DNA of 64,000 nucleotides from Nitrosomonadaceae bacterium (GTDB lineage: Bacteria; Pseudomonadota; Gammaproteobacteria; Burkholderiales; Nitrosomonadaceae): positions 1-64,000 of the forward strand of contig CAKKRD010000014.1 of NCBI GenBank assembly GCA_919902515.1, read 5' to 3'. A program made the position numbers and the translations under genes. The notes beneath the pieces were generated by a model. The model worked only from the letters and a program-made list of their open reading frames with translations, did no database searches and was not told where the DNA came from. Below, piece after piece: positions 30,648 to 41,117 of the stretch (the stretch's first letter is position 1; each line of letters opens with the position of its first letter).

Positions 30648-30749
30648 CTTATTTCCTGCAGTTCTGGTCGATATCACGGCGGAGCGCATCATGTGCCCCG
30701 CCGTTTTTCATGGGGGCAGGCGGAATATTTCGTGTCGGCAGGATGGGTC

Positions 30750-30804
30750 TAAGGAACCGCTGAACAAGTCCCACGCGGGCGCGACGGCGGCCTTGCGGGA
30801 TGGG
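30750..30804. repeat. truncated or solo end of the 10258-10537 element family
   Basis: taaggaaccgctgaacaagtcccacgcgggcgcgacggcggccttgcgggatggg closely matches the reverse complement of about 10484-10537 over about 54 bp. Confidence 0.72.
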
Positions 30805-30927
30805 CTTGACTCTGGCAAGCGGGTACGTGCCCGGTAGGGAAGGTGTTTTCGTCTTGGCGTTCCGGGCACAATAACCGGACTAGGCTTCGCCCAAGCCGGT
30901 CGCCGTATCAACAGCAGATTTTGCGGT

Positions 30928-31749
30928 TTATCTGGAATTCTCGGGCAGGCGTTCCACCACAGTCACATTAGATGTGGATGGCCCTTGAACCTTCGACTCG
31001 CTCAGAAGATCTTCGTCGGCTTTGCGGCGTGGCGGGTTGCCGTCAAACACCAAGCTGCGGCGCCGCTGCAGGTAGGCATCACGCAGGAATTCGTATTTAT
31101 CCAGCGCAGCTTCCTCCAGCGTCTTATCGGTATCCAGCAGAACCGCACGCTGATCAGCCACTCTCGTCGCCCCGACCACCGGACCGATAAAAGGAGCAAC
31201 AAAGAAACTGCCTACAAAAATAGGATCGAAAGCTGAGTCAAGTACGAGTCCGCCAACATCACGCAGTGTGCTGGGACCAAAAAAAGGCAGCATCACGTAA
31301 GGTCCGCTGGGAACGCCGTAATAGCCCATAGTCTGGCCAAAATCTTCATTGCGCTTTTCCAGGCCGATGTCACTGGCCAGGTCAATTATGCCCCCCAGAC
31401 CAAAAGTGGAGTTAACCACCATCCGCCCGCCGCTGGACGCCGCATTTGCAAACTTGAGTTGCAGAAGACTGTTGACCGTCACGCCTATGTCGTCGAAGTT
31501 GGAACGGATATTGCCGACCATTGAGCGGATGGGACCGGGTACCGCCGCCTTGTAGCCCCGCGCCACCGGCTCCAATACATTATTATCGACCATTTCATTA
31601 AACTTGAATACGGCACGGTTACCCGATTCATACGGATCTTGCTGAGCAAATTCCAGCGGGTCTTTCTGGTTCTGGGTCGTGGCGCAACCGGTGAGAACGA
31701 ATCCCAACAGTGGCAGGGCAAGAAGCTTGAAGGGTGCGAGGCGGCTCAT
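30928..31749 (-). CDS. mlaA: MlaA (VacJ) family lipoprotein
   Basis: Lipobox LTGC after MSRLAPFKLLALPLLGFV; DPYESGNRAVFKFNEMVDNNVLEPVARGYKAAVPGPIR. Confidence 0.95.
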   Translation of the reverse strand: MSRLAPFKLLALPLLGFVLTGCATTQNQKDPLEFAQQDPYESGNRAVFKFNEMVDNNVLEPVARGYKAAVPGPIRSMVGNIRSNFDDIGVTVNSLLQLKFANAASSGGRMVVNSTFGLGGIIDLASDIGLEKRNEDFGQTMGYYGVPSGPYVMLPFFGPSTLRDVGGLVLDSAFDPIFVGSFFVAPFIGPVVGATRVADQRAVLLDTDKTLEEAALDKYEFLRDAYLQRRRSLVFDGNPPRRKADEDLLSESKVQGPSTSNVTVVERLPENSR

Positions 31750-31915
31750 ATTCAGGATGTTCCAGTTGGTTGATATAGTCAAAAGGTAAAATCTTGCCAC
31801 AAATACACGGCGGATTCAACCTGGAGATGCAATTTGTCAGTACAAAATAATAATATCGACCTTCTGCATGCGCATGGTTTGTTATCGGTCGTACTGGCCA
31901 AAGCTTTACCCCGAT

Positions 31916-33454
31916 TTACTCCATCCCGCGTTTGGCAAACTCCCTGAGACGGAAACCGAGCAGCCAGAGCGTGGCAAAGTAACTTGCCGCACCAAGCATC
32001 ACTGCCCAGGTCAGCCATATGGCCCGATCTGTCGCGGAACTCGCCAGCCACGATGCATCCCTGCCCGTAGCAAACCACAGCGCCACCCCCATCACCGCCA
32101 GCGCCAACAGCACTTTAAGAAAGAAAATCATCCAGCCCGGCTGTGGCTGATAGATTTTATGGCTGCGCAGCTTGTAGTAAAGCAGCCCAGCGTTGAGACA
32201 CGCGCCCAGACCGATGGCCAGCGCCAGCCCGGCATGGCGCAACGGTATGATAAACGCGAGATTCATCAACTGGGTGGCAACGAGGGTGATGATGGCGATT
32301 TTCACTGGTGTCCTGATATTTTGCCGCGCATAAAACCCGGGGGCCAGTACTTTCACCAGGATCAGTCCCACCAGTCCCACACTGTAGGCCACTAACGCGT
32401 CACGCGTCATCCACACATCATTAGCGGAAAATTCTCCGTGATAAAACAGGGTGGCAATCAGCGGAGTGGCAAGTAACGCCAATGCCAGCGCCGCAGGCAG
32501 CGTCAATAGTACGGTCAGGCGCAGGCCCCAGTCCAACAGCCGGGAATACTCTTCGGTACTATTGTCAACATAATACCGGGATAACGATGGCAGCAATACA
32601 GTCCCAAGCGCGACACCCAGCAAACCGGCGGGGAATTCCATCAATCGATCGGCATAGTAAAGCCACGACACACTGCCGGTGATAAGGAACGAGGCGAATA
32701 TGGTATTGATCAGCAAGCTGATCTGACCGACCGACACGCCAAACACCGCCGGCCCCATTTGTCTGAGTACGCGCCATGCGCCGACCTCGCCGGACCGTAG
32801 ACGTAGCCGCGGCATCATTTTGATGCGCATCAGAAACGGCACCTGGAAAGCGAGTTGCAGCACGCCGCCAATAAGTACTGCCCAGGCCAGCGCCAGCACC
32901 GGTGTATCCAGTAGCGGCGCAAGCCATAGGGCGCAGCCGATGAATGACAGGTTCAGCAGCGCCGGGGTGACCGCAGGCACGGAAAATTTACCGTGAGTAT
33001 TGAGTATGCCCCCCGCCAGCGCTACCAGCGAGATGAACAAAATGTAGGGGAATGTGATGCGCAGCAGTTCGACTGTCAGCGCAAATTTCTGCGGGTTGGC
33101 GGAAAACCCCGGTGCGCTCACATAGATCAGCAGCGGTGCGGCAATCACGCCAATCAGCGTGACCACGAACAACGCAATACCCAGCAGCGTCGCAACGTGA
33201 TCGACAAGATCTTGCGTTTCCGCCGGCGTGCGACTGCTCTTATATTCTGCAAGTATCGGTACAAATGCCTGCGAAAATGCACCCTCGGCGAATATGCGGC
33301 GCAACAGATTGGGAATACGAAAGGCAACGAAAAATGCATCGGTGGCAATACCCGCGCCAAAAATACGGGCAATCAACACATCGCGCACGAACCCGAGAAT
33401 GCGGGATACCAGAGTCATGCCGCTGACGGTAGCGAGGGTTCTGAGCAGATTCAT
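31916..33454 (-). CDS. murJ: lipid II flippase MurJ (MviN)
   Basis: SGMTLVSRILGFVRDVLIARIFGAG, AFSQAFVPILAEYK, multi-TM; divergent from rpsT. Confidence 0.97.
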   Translation of the reverse strand: MNLLRTLATVSGMTLVSRILGFVRDVLIARIFGAGIATDAFFVAFRIPNLLRRIFAEGAFSQAFVPILAEYKSSRTPAETQDLVDHVATLLGIALFVVTLIGVIAAPLLIYVSAPGFSANPQKFALTVELLRITFPYILFISLVALAGGILNTHGKFSVPAVTPALLNLSFIGCALWLAPLLDTPVLALAWAVLIGGVLQLAFQVPFLMRIKMMPRLRLRSGEVGAWRVLRQMGPAVFGVSVGQISLLINTIFASFLITGSVSWLYYADRLMEFPAGLLGVALGTVLLPSLSRYYVDNSTEEYSRLLDWGLRLTVLLTLPAALALALLATPLIATLFYHGEFSANDVWMTRDALVAYSVGLVGLILVKVLAPGFYARQNIRTPVKIAIITLVATQLMNLAFIIPLRHAGLALAIGLGACLNAGLLYYKLRSHKIYQPQPGWMIFFLKVLLALAVMGVALWFATGRDASWLASSATDRAIWLTWAVMLGAASYFATLWLLGFRLREFAKRGME

Positions 33455-33651
33455 GGGGGAGTATGTTACCCTGAATACTCTTACCGGTTCACACGAATGG
33501 GCGACAATCTGATCAGTTTCTTGCCCTTACTCTACGGATGACGACTCGTCGATTATTCATCTGCACCCTTTTATTACTCCTTGCAAAATACTGCAAATAA
33601 ACGTAGAATCCGCGTCTTTTCGGCAATAGTCGAATGAATTGAGGAATCCTT

Positions 33652-33915
33652 ATGGCAAATAGCGCACAAGCCAGAAAACGTGCAAGACAAACCGTTAAGC
33701 AACGCGATCACAACACCAGCCTGCGTTCAGAATTGCGCACCGCGATCAAGCATGTGAGAAAGGCTGTTGAGGCCGGCGACAAAACTGCGGCACAAGCCGT
33801 GTTCAAAGCTTCCATTAGCACTGTGGACTCGATCGCCGATAAGCGGATCATCCACAAGAACAAGGCTTCACGCCACAAGAGCCGCCTGTCCGCCGCCATC
33901 AAGGCAATGGCCTGA
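33652..33915 (+). CDS. rpsT: 30S ribosomal protein S20
   Basis: [47 protein letters not shown]. Confidence 0.98.
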   Translation: MANSAQARKRARQTVKQRDHNTSLRSELRTAIKHVRKAVEAGDKTAAQAVFKASISTVDSIADKRIIHKNKASRHKSRLSAAIKAMA

Positions 33916-33930
33916 CCCGGCCAACCGCAT

Positions 33931-33963
33931 AAAAAGAGCCCGGACATTCCCGGGCTTTTTTTA
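33931..33963 (+). terminator. intrinsic terminator after rpsT
   Basis: aaaaagagcccggacattcccgggctttttttat hairpin plus T tract. Confidence 0.85.
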
Positions 33964-34174
33964 TTTCCCCAATCCCCTCGCGTCCGCGCCGTCGCACTGC
34001 CCTTCCAGAAATCTGCGGAATTATGCTCGTGAGCTATGAATTCCAATTCATCGCTGTTTTGCTGCCAGCCACATCCAACGCGCTTTATGCGCGGCGTTCC
34101 TTGAAACCCTTTTCCGGACTTGCAATCGGCGGTGTTTTGGCGCATAAAACCATTTTTGGAATGGGTAGTGCCAC

Positions 34175-36154
34175 ATGAGAAAACCAGTCAGTCGGATACT
34201 CGTCATCAATGATGAAAAACTGGTGTTGAAGGAACTTATCAAGGGGTTGAACGCCGCTGCCAAATCCCTGGAAAATCCGTTGGGTATCAGTTTCATTGGC
34301 GTCACCACTGCGCACGAGTCGCTGCAAGCAATCGAGGCGGACGGTGATATTCAGGCGGTGGTGGTGGATGACACGCTTTATACCCTGAAGAACGCAGAAA
34401 AGGGTTCCCGCAGCCTGCAAATGACGGCGCTGGAGCTGGTACAGAAAATTAACCGTTTCCGTCCCGAACTGAATATCTACATTCTGATCGCGCAGGAACA
34501 AGAAGATGAAGTGGTGGACGCACTCTTTTCCGAAACGGTGGATGGCTATTTCTACCGCGAGGAACGTGATTACCGTGGCATGTACCGTATTCTCAACGCC
34601 CAACTGCAGGAAAAAGCGCGCACACCGTTTTATGACCAGCTTAAGAATTATGTGTTAATGGCGAAGGATGCCTGGCACACGCCCGGGCATTCCTCCGGCG
34701 ATTCGTTACGCGACAGCCCTTGGGCCAGCGATTTCTACGAGTTCTTTGGCGAGCATATTTTCCGTGCCGACCTGTCCGTGTCCGTGCCGATGCTCGACTC
34801 ATTGATGGAACCTACTGGCGTGATTGCGGAAGCACAGAAAATCGCGGCCAAGGCGTTTGGGGCGCGGCGCACATTTTTCGCCACCAACGGCACTTCCACC
34901 GCCAACAAGGTGATATTCCAGACCCTGCTTACTCCCGGCGAGAAGTTGCTGCTGGATCGCAACTGCCACAAGTCAGTGCATCATGGTGTCGTGCTATCCG
35001 GTGCTCACCCGATTTATCTCGACTCGTCGGTCAACAAGAAATTCAGTGTTTACGGGCCAGTACCGAAACAGACCCTGCTCAACGCCATTGAAAAACATCC
35101 CGACGCACAGGCGCTGATACTGACCAATTGTACTTATGACGGTCTGCGCTACGATTTATTGCCCATCATCCAGGCAGCACACGCTAAAGGCATCAAGGTT
35201 ATTATCGACGAAGCCTGGTACGGCTTCGCCCGCTTTCATCCAGCCTTCCGCCCCACCGCGCTGGAAGCAGGCGCAGATTACGCCACCCAGAGTACGCACA
35301 AAGTGCTGTCAGCCTTCTCCCAATCCAGCATGATCCACGTCAACGATCCTGATTTCAATGAACATTTGTTCCGCGAGAATTTCAACATGCATACTTCCAC
35401 CAGCCCGCAGTACAGCATGATTGCGAGCCTCGATGTGGCGCGCAAGCAGGCGATGCTGGAAGGGTACAAACTGCTCTCACGTACACTGGAACTGGCAAAG
35501 GAAGTGCGCACGCAAATCAATTCCACCGGGGTATTCCGGGTATTGGAGCTGCCCGATCTACTGCCTGATGAAGTGAAGCATGACAATATTCAGCTCGATC
35601 CCACCAAGGTCACGGTGGATATTTCCCGCTGCGGCTTCACCGTGGAAGAATTGATTCAGGAATTGTTCGAGCGTTATAACATCCAGGTGGAGAAATCCAC
35701 TTTCAATACCCTCACCCTGCTACTCACCATCGGCACCACCCGCAGTAAAGTCTCGCGCCTTTACGACGCACTGATGCGCATTGCCCGCGAGGGCCGTGCT
35801 CCACGCCGACTCTACCAGAGCCCGCAGATCCCGTACTTTACCGACTTGAAATACCTGCCACGCGACGCATTCTACTGCGGCGGCGAACTGATGCCATTGC
35901 TGGACGAGCAGGAACAGGAAAACACCCATCTGACCGGCAGAGTGTGCGCCGATCAGATCACACCCTACCCTCCTGGCATACCCGTGCTGGTGCCAGGACA
36001 AACCATTACCCAGGACGTCATACACTATCTGGTGTGCATGCTGCGCTCACAGAAAAGAGTCGAGGTGCATGGAATCGTTTACGACGGCTACCTGCCATGC
36101 CTGAGACTGTTAACCCTCCCCGAGGAAAAAGGCTTGAAAAAGTTGGCCAAATAG
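34175..36154 (+). CDS. Orn/Lys/Arg decarboxylase family protein (PLP, fold type I) with N-terminal receiver-like domain
   Basis: RKPVSRILVINDEKLVL N-term; TNGTSTANKVIFQTLL; IDEAWYGFARFHPAF; STHKVLSAFSQSSMIHV (PLP-Lys region). Confidence 0.93.
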   Translation: MRKPVSRILVINDEKLVLKELIKGLNAAAKSLENPLGISFIGVTTAHESLQAIEADGDIQAVVVDDTLYTLKNAEKGSRSLQMTALELVQKINRFRPELNIYILIAQEQEDEVVDALFSETVDGYFYREERDYRGMYRILNAQLQEKARTPFYDQLKNYVLMAKDAWHTPGHSSGDSLRDSPWASDFYEFFGEHIFRADLSVSVPMLDSLMEPTGVIAEAQKIAAKAFGARRTFFATNGTSTANKVIFQTLLTPGEKLLLDRNCHKSVHHGVVLSGAHPIYLDSSVNKKFSVYGPVPKQTLLNAIEKHPDAQALILTNCTYDGLRYDLLPIIQAAHAKGIKVIIDEAWYGFARFHPAFRPTALEAGADYATQSTHKVLSAFSQSSMIHVNDPDFNEHLFRENFNMHTSTSPQYSMIASLDVARKQAMLEGYKLLSRTLELAKEVRTQINSTGVFRVLELPDLLPDEVKHDNIQLDPTKVTVDISRCGFTVEELIQELFERYNIQVEKSTFNTLTLLLTIGTTRSKVSRLYDALMRIAREGRAPRRLYQSPQIPYFTDLKYLPRDAFYCGGELMPLLDEQEQENTHLTGRVCADQITPYPPGIPVLVPGQTITQDVIHYLVCMLRSQKRVEVHGIVYDGYLPCLRLLTLPEEKGLKKLAK

Positions 36155-36242
36155 GTAAAGATGACTGGCGCACAACAAACAATTCACGGCGGCTGATGCC
36201 GCCGTGTTTCATTCTGGCTCTGGAAAAACCGGGTATTAGCTT

Positions 36243-37415
36243 ATGTCAAATCTGATGAACACCTACTCGCAGTTACCCGTCACCTTCGTCAAAGGTGACG
36301 GCGTGTGGCTGTGGGACGACAACGGCAAACGCTATCTTGATGCGCTTGCTGGTGTTGCCGTATGTGGTCTGGGGCATTGTCACCCGGAACTGGTGAAAGC
36401 AATTTGCGAGCAAGCCAGAACGCTGATCCATACTTCCAACCTATACCATATCGGCAAACAGGAACAACTGGCCAGCAAGCTGGCCATTCTGTCAGGCATG
36501 GATAACGCATTCTTCTGCAATTCGGGCGCAGAAGCAAACGAAGCCGCAATCAAGCTGGCAAGGCTGTATGGCCATAACAAAGGCATAGATCTGCCCACCA
36601 TCGTGGTGATGGAGAAATCCTTTCACGGCCGCACCATGGCGACCTTGACCGCAAGCGGCAATCGCAAGGTGCAGGCTGGTTTTGAACCGCTACTCACCGG
36701 CTTTGCGCGAGTTCCATACAATGACCTGGAAGCGGTGGCGCAAGTGGCGGTGCATAACAAGAATGTGGTCGCCATCCTGGTCGAACCGTATCAAGGCGAA
36801 GGTGGCGTCAATGTACCGCAGGCGCACTATCTGCAAGGCCTGCGCCACCTGTGTGACCTGCATGGCTGGCTGCTGATGCTGGACGAGGTACAATGTGGCA
36901 TCGGTCGCAGCGGCAAATGGTTCGCCTTCCAGCACAGCGGCATCTTCCCCGATGTAATGACGCTGGCCAAGGGTTTGGGCTCTGGTGTAGCCATCGGCGC
37001 CTGCCTCGCGAAAGGTGTGGCGGCGCAGGTGTTCAAGCCGGGTAATCACGCCTCCACTTTCGGCGGCAACCCGTTAGCCTGTACTGCGGCACTCACCACG
37101 CTGAATGTAATCGAGAAAGATGACCTGATACGTAACGCAATGGAATTAGGCGATTTCATGCGGAGCGCGCTCAAGGCGCAGCTGGCTGACGTGGCGGGTA
37201 TCACGCAGATTCGTGGTCAAGGATTGATGATCGGTATCGAGCTTTCCAAGCCCTGCGGCGAGCTGGTGAAGAAAGCATTGGAACAGGGACTACTGATCAA
37301 CGTGACTTCAGATAAAGTGGTGCGCCTGCTCCCGCCACTGGTGATGCAGCGGAATGAAGCGGAGCAGGTGGTAAACGCTGTATCAACGCTGGTGAAAGAA
37401 TTTCTGAAAACGTGA
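36243..37415 (+). CDS. argD: acetylornithine aminotransferase family protein
   Basis: FCNSGAEANEAAIKLARLYG, MLDEVQCGIGRSGKWFAFQHSGIFPDVMTLAKGLGSGVAIGA; adjacent to argF-argG. Confidence 0.95.
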   Translation: MSNLMNTYSQLPVTFVKGDGVWLWDDNGKRYLDALAGVAVCGLGHCHPELVKAICEQARTLIHTSNLYHIGKQEQLASKLAILSGMDNAFFCNSGAEANEAAIKLARLYGHNKGIDLPTIVVMEKSFHGRTMATLTASGNRKVQAGFEPLLTGFARVPYNDLEAVAQVAVHNKNVVAILVEPYQGEGGVNVPQAHYLQGLRHLCDLHGWLLMLDEVQCGIGRSGKWFAFQHSGIFPDVMTLAKGLGSGVAIGACLAKGVAAQVFKPGNHASTFGGNPLACTAALTTLNVIEKDDLIRNAMELGDFMRSALKAQLADVAGITQIRGQGLMIGIELSKPCGELVKKALEQGLLINVTSDKVVRLLPPLVMQRNEAEQVVNAVSTLVKEFLKT

Positions 37416-37508
37416 AGGCCAAGGGATAGCAGGACGGACCACCCTGCAGCCCGCAGTCTCCTTTGTGAACGGGTATACGCCCACCCCGATTATTTCATTG
37501 CGCCCAGC

Positions 37509-38429
37509 ATGCAACTCAAACACTTTTTACAATTCAATGATTTCACCCGCGAGGAATTCGAGCATCTGTTCGAACGCGCGCGCTGGATCAAGCACGAATT
37601 CAAGCAATACCGGCGCTACTGGCCGCTGGAAGACCGTACCTTGGCGATGATTTTCGACAAGCATTCGACTCGTACGCGGCTGTCGTTCGAGGCTGGGATA
37701 CATCAACTGGGCGGCGCGGCGATCTATCTCTCCACCCGCGATACCCAACTGGGGCGCGGTGAACCAGTGGAAGACGCAGCGCGGGTGATTTCGCGCATGG
37801 TGGATATCGTCATGATCCGCACTTATGAGCACGACATCATTGAGCGCTTTGCCGCGCATTCGCGGGTGCCGGTGATCAACGGCCTGACTGACGAATATCA
37901 TCCCTGTCAGATCATGGGCGACATTTTCACCTTCATTGAGCAGCGCGGCAGTATCGCTGGCAAGACAGTGGCCTGGATCGGCGATTCCAACAACGTCTGC
38001 AATACCTGGCTGCAAGCAGCAGAAGTATTTGATTTCAACGTGCATGTCTCCACCCCACCCGGTTACGAAGTCGAACCGGAGCGGGCCGGGCTTTACGGCA
38101 CCGACCACTACGAAGAATTTTCCAATCCGCATGATGCGGTAAAAGATGCCGATCTCGTCACCACCGATGTGTGGACCAGTATGGGTTTCGAGGCCGAAAC
38201 CGAGGAACGGAAAAAGGATTTTGCCGACTTCCGCGTGGATGCCGAAATGATGTCCTGTGCCAAGAAAGAGACACTGTTCATGCACTGCCTGCCTGCGCAT
38301 CGCGGTGAAGAAGTGGCAGCGGAAGTCATCGATGGGCCGCAATCGGTCGTGTGGGACGAAGCGGAGAACCGGCTGCACACACAGAAAGCGCTGATGGAAT
38401 ATCTGTTGCTGGGAAAGATTAATACTTAA
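37509..38429 (+). CDS. argF: ornithine carbamoyltransferase
   Basis: KHSTRTRLSFEAGIHQLGG, FMHCLPAHRGEEV. Confidence 0.98.
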   Translation: MQLKHFLQFNDFTREEFEHLFERARWIKHEFKQYRRYWPLEDRTLAMIFDKHSTRTRLSFEAGIHQLGGAAIYLSTRDTQLGRGEPVEDAARVISRMVDIVMIRTYEHDIIERFAAHSRVPVINGLTDEYHPCQIMGDIFTFIEQRGSIAGKTVAWIGDSNNVCNTWLQAAEVFDFNVHVSTPPGYEVEPERAGLYGTDHYEEFSNPHDAVKDADLVTTDVWTSMGFEAETEERKKDFADFRVDAEMMSCAKKETLFMHCLPAHRGEEVAAEVIDGPQSVVWDEAENRLHTQKALMEYLLLGKINT

Positions 38430-38443
38430 GGAAGGTCTTAAGT

Positions 38444-38537
38444 CCGTTCGTGGTGAGCCTGTCGAACCATGAGTGGACTTAATCACCTATATTTTACCAG
38501 TTATCCCATGCCCTTCGACAAGCTCAGGGCGAACGGG
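38444..38537. repeat. REP-type inverted repeat pair between argF and argG
   Basis: ccgttcgtggtgagcctgtcgaa ... ttcgacaagctcagggcgaacggg in inverted orientation. Confidence 0.75.
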
Positions 38538-38610
38538 AGACTTAATCAGACCTTACCTAAAGCGATTCTGGAAAGGACGCAGCTCAAGAATTATTTTCAA
38601 TGGATCAAGC

Positions 38611-39852
38611 ATGAAAAAAATCAAAAAAACCGGTTTGTCCGAAGTGCGCAAGGTAGTGCTGGCCTTTTCCGGCGGGCTGGATACTTCCGTGATACTGAAA
38701 TGGCTGCAGGACACCTATCAGTGTGAGATCGTCACTTTCACCGCAGACATCGGTCAAGGCGAGGAAGTGGAACCCGCTCGTGCCAAGGCGAAACAACTGG
38801 GTGTGAAGGAAATTTTCATCGAAGATCTGCGCGAAGAATTTGTGCGTGACTACGTATTTCCCATGTTCCGCGCCAACACTATTTATGAGGGTGAATACCT
38901 GCTGGGCACCAGTATCGCCCGTCCGCTGATCGCCAAACGACAAATTGAAATCGCACGTAAAACCAAGGCAGATGCGGTTTCGCATGGCGCGACCGGCAAG
39001 GGCAACGATCAGGTTCGCTTTGAGCTTGGTTACTATGCGCTGCAACCCGACATCCGCGTGATCGCACCGTGGCGCGAATGGGATCTTACGTCGCGCGAGA
39101 AACTTCTGAAATACGCGGAACAACACGGCATTCCGGTGGAAATGAAGAAAAAAGGCGGCTCGCCTTACAGCATGGATGCCAACCTGCTGCATATTTCCTA
39201 TGAAGGCCGCGTGCTGGAAGATCCGGCACAGGAACCGGAAGAATCGATGTGGCGCTGGAGCGTGTCGCCAGAGCAAGCACCCGACCAGGCCGAGTACCTT
39301 GACCTGGAATTCAGACAAGGCGACATCATTGCATTAAACGGCAAGAAGCTCTCGCCTGCAAGCGTACTTGCCAGACTCAACCAATTGGGCGGCAAGCACG
39401 GCATCGGCCGCCTGGATCTGGTCGAGAACCGCTACGTTGGCATGAAATCACGTGGCTGCTACGAAACCCCTGGTGGCACTATCATGCTGCGCGCCCATCG
39501 CGCCATCGAATCCATCACTCTCGACCGGGAAGTGGCGCATTTGAAGGATGACCTGATGCCACGTTACGCCACGCTGATTTACAATGGCTACTGGTGGAGT
39601 CCTGAACGCAAAATGCTGCAAACCATGATTGATGCCTCACAAACTCATGTAAATGGCTGGGTGCGGGTAAAGCTCTACAAAGGCAATGTGATCGTGGTTG
39701 GACGGGATTCCAAGACCGATTCGCTGTTCGACCCCAACATCGCCACTTTCGAAGAAGACAAAGGTGCCTATAACCAGGCGGATGCGGCGGGATTCATCAA
39801 GCTGAATGCACTACGGATGCGCATCGCAGCGAATTTGAAAAACAGAAAATAA
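38611..39852 (+). CDS. argG: argininosuccinate synthase
   Basis: [54 protein letters not shown]. Start placed at MKKIKK; the upstream ORF extension translates the REP-type repeat. Confidence 0.98.
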   Translation: MKKIKKTGLSEVRKVVLAFSGGLDTSVILKWLQDTYQCEIVTFTADIGQGEEVEPARAKAKQLGVKEIFIEDLREEFVRDYVFPMFRANTIYEGEYLLGTSIARPLIAKRQIEIARKTKADAVSHGATGKGNDQVRFELGYYALQPDIRVIAPWREWDLTSREKLLKYAEQHGIPVEMKKKGGSPYSMDANLLHISYEGRVLEDPAQEPEESMWRWSVSPEQAPDQAEYLDLEFRQGDIIALNGKKLSPASVLARLNQLGGKHGIGRLDLVENRYVGMKSRGCYETPGGTIMLRAHRAIESITLDREVAHLKDDLMPRYATLIYNGYWWSPERKMLQTMIDASQTHVNGWVRVKLYKGNVIVVGRDSKTDSLFDPNIATFEEDKGAYNQADAAGFIKLNALRMRIAANLKNRK

Positions 39853-39888
39853 TTATTGAGCCGCTCGATTACCTAAGGAGAAAACGTC

Positions 39889-40374
39889 ATGCCGTCATTC
39901 GACATCGTTTCCGAGGTTGACAAGCAGGAAATCAGAAATGCGCTTGACCAGGTGAACAAGGAAGTCAGTACTCGCTTCGATTTCAAGGGGTCGGATGCGC
40001 GCGTGGAGCAGGCTGATTACAAGCTCACGGTTTTTGCTGACGACGAATTCAAGCTAAGCCAGGTGCTGGACATCCTGATGGCCAAGCTTGCCAAACGCGG
40101 CGTTGATGTGCGCTGTCTGGACAGGGGTGAAGTAGAAAAAATCAGCGGCAACAAAGTTAAACAGCAGGTCACGGTGAAAACCGGCGTGGAAACTGAGTTG
40201 GCGAAGAAAATCATCAGGCTCATCAAGGATAGCAAACTCAAGGTACAGGGCAGCATCCAGGGTGAAGCGGTACGTGTTTCAGGGGCAAAGCGCGATATCT
40301 TGCAGGAAGCAATTCAACTGATAAAGAAATCCATTACCGAATTTCCGCTGCAGTTCCAGAATTTCCGGGAATGA
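39889..40374 (+). CDS. YajQ family protein (UPF0234, nucleotide/c-di-GMP-binding type)
   Basis: [37 protein letters not shown]. Confidence 0.96.
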   Translation: MPSFDIVSEVDKQEIRNALDQVNKEVSTRFDFKGSDARVEQADYKLTVFADDEFKLSQVLDILMAKLAKRGVDVRCLDRGEVEKISGNKVKQQVTVKTGVETELAKKIIRLIKDSKLKVQGSIQGEAVRVSGAKRDILQEAIQLIKKSITEFPLQFQNFRE

Positions 40375-40397
40375 CTTGCTGACCTGTCACAGCAAAG

Positions 40398-41102
40398 TCA
40401 TAACACCAGACCGGATACCCATTTAGTATACAAGCGCCGGGCGATCCCATTTAATGCCGCTACCCGGTTAGCCAAATCCTGTTGCATCGCTTCCACCGAT
40501 TGTATTGGCGGCCCGGAACCGCCGCCGGTTTCTCCGCTACCCGCTTCACACCAGGCTTCTACCATTTCTGCGGTCATTTCCACATGGCACTGCATTGCCA
40601 GGTGTTTGCCCAGCGCGAATGCCTGATTCTCGCAATAGCGGCTCGACAGCAGGCGGGTTGCAGCAACGGGAAACGTAAAGGTCTCGCCGTGCCAGTGAAA
40701 TGACTCAAATTCTGACCGATCGCCGAACCATTCGCGGGCGACGGGATTATTCGCCACGCTGACTTCACCCCAGCCGAATTCCTTGACCGGACTCCTGCTC
40801 ACCACACCACCCAAGGCTTTCGCCATCAATTGTCCGCCGAGACAGTGGCCCAATACCGGAATGTCGCTGGCCACCGCTTGCCTGATCAGCGCCAGTGCGG
40901 GCGCAATCCAGGGCAGATCGTCGTTTACGCTCATGGGCCCGCCCATGAACACCAGTCCGCTGAATTGACCGGTACTGGAGGGAAGCGTCTCGCCGGCGTC
41001 GATTTTGACTAGCCTCCATGGAATAGCATGCGCGTCCAGAAATGTGGCCAAATAACCCGGGCCTTCAATGGGAGAATGTCTGAAAATTGCAACCGGTTTC
41101 AT
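40398..41102 (-). CDS. class I glutamine amidotransferase-like protein
   Basis: VLGHCLGGQLMAKALGG nucleophile elbow (GHCLGGQ). Confidence 0.9.
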   Translation of the reverse strand: MKPVAIFRHSPIEGPGYLATFLDAHAIPWRLVKIDAGETLPSSTGQFSGLVFMGGPMSVNDDLPWIAPALALIRQAVASDIPVLGHCLGGQLMAKALGGVVSRSPVKEFGWGEVSVANNPVAREWFGDRSEFESFHWHGETFTFPVAATRLLSSRYCENQAFALGKHLAMQCHVEMTAEMVEAWCEAGSGETGGGSGPPIQSVEAMQQDLANRVAALNGIARRLYTKWVSGLVL

Positions 41103-41117
41103 GCGACTCCTTGCGAT

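Noticed and set aside
38473-38610. 46-residue N-terminal extension of ArgG in the ORF track
   Set aside because: Translates the REP-type repeat; the conserved ArgG N-terminus begins at MKKIKK (38611).
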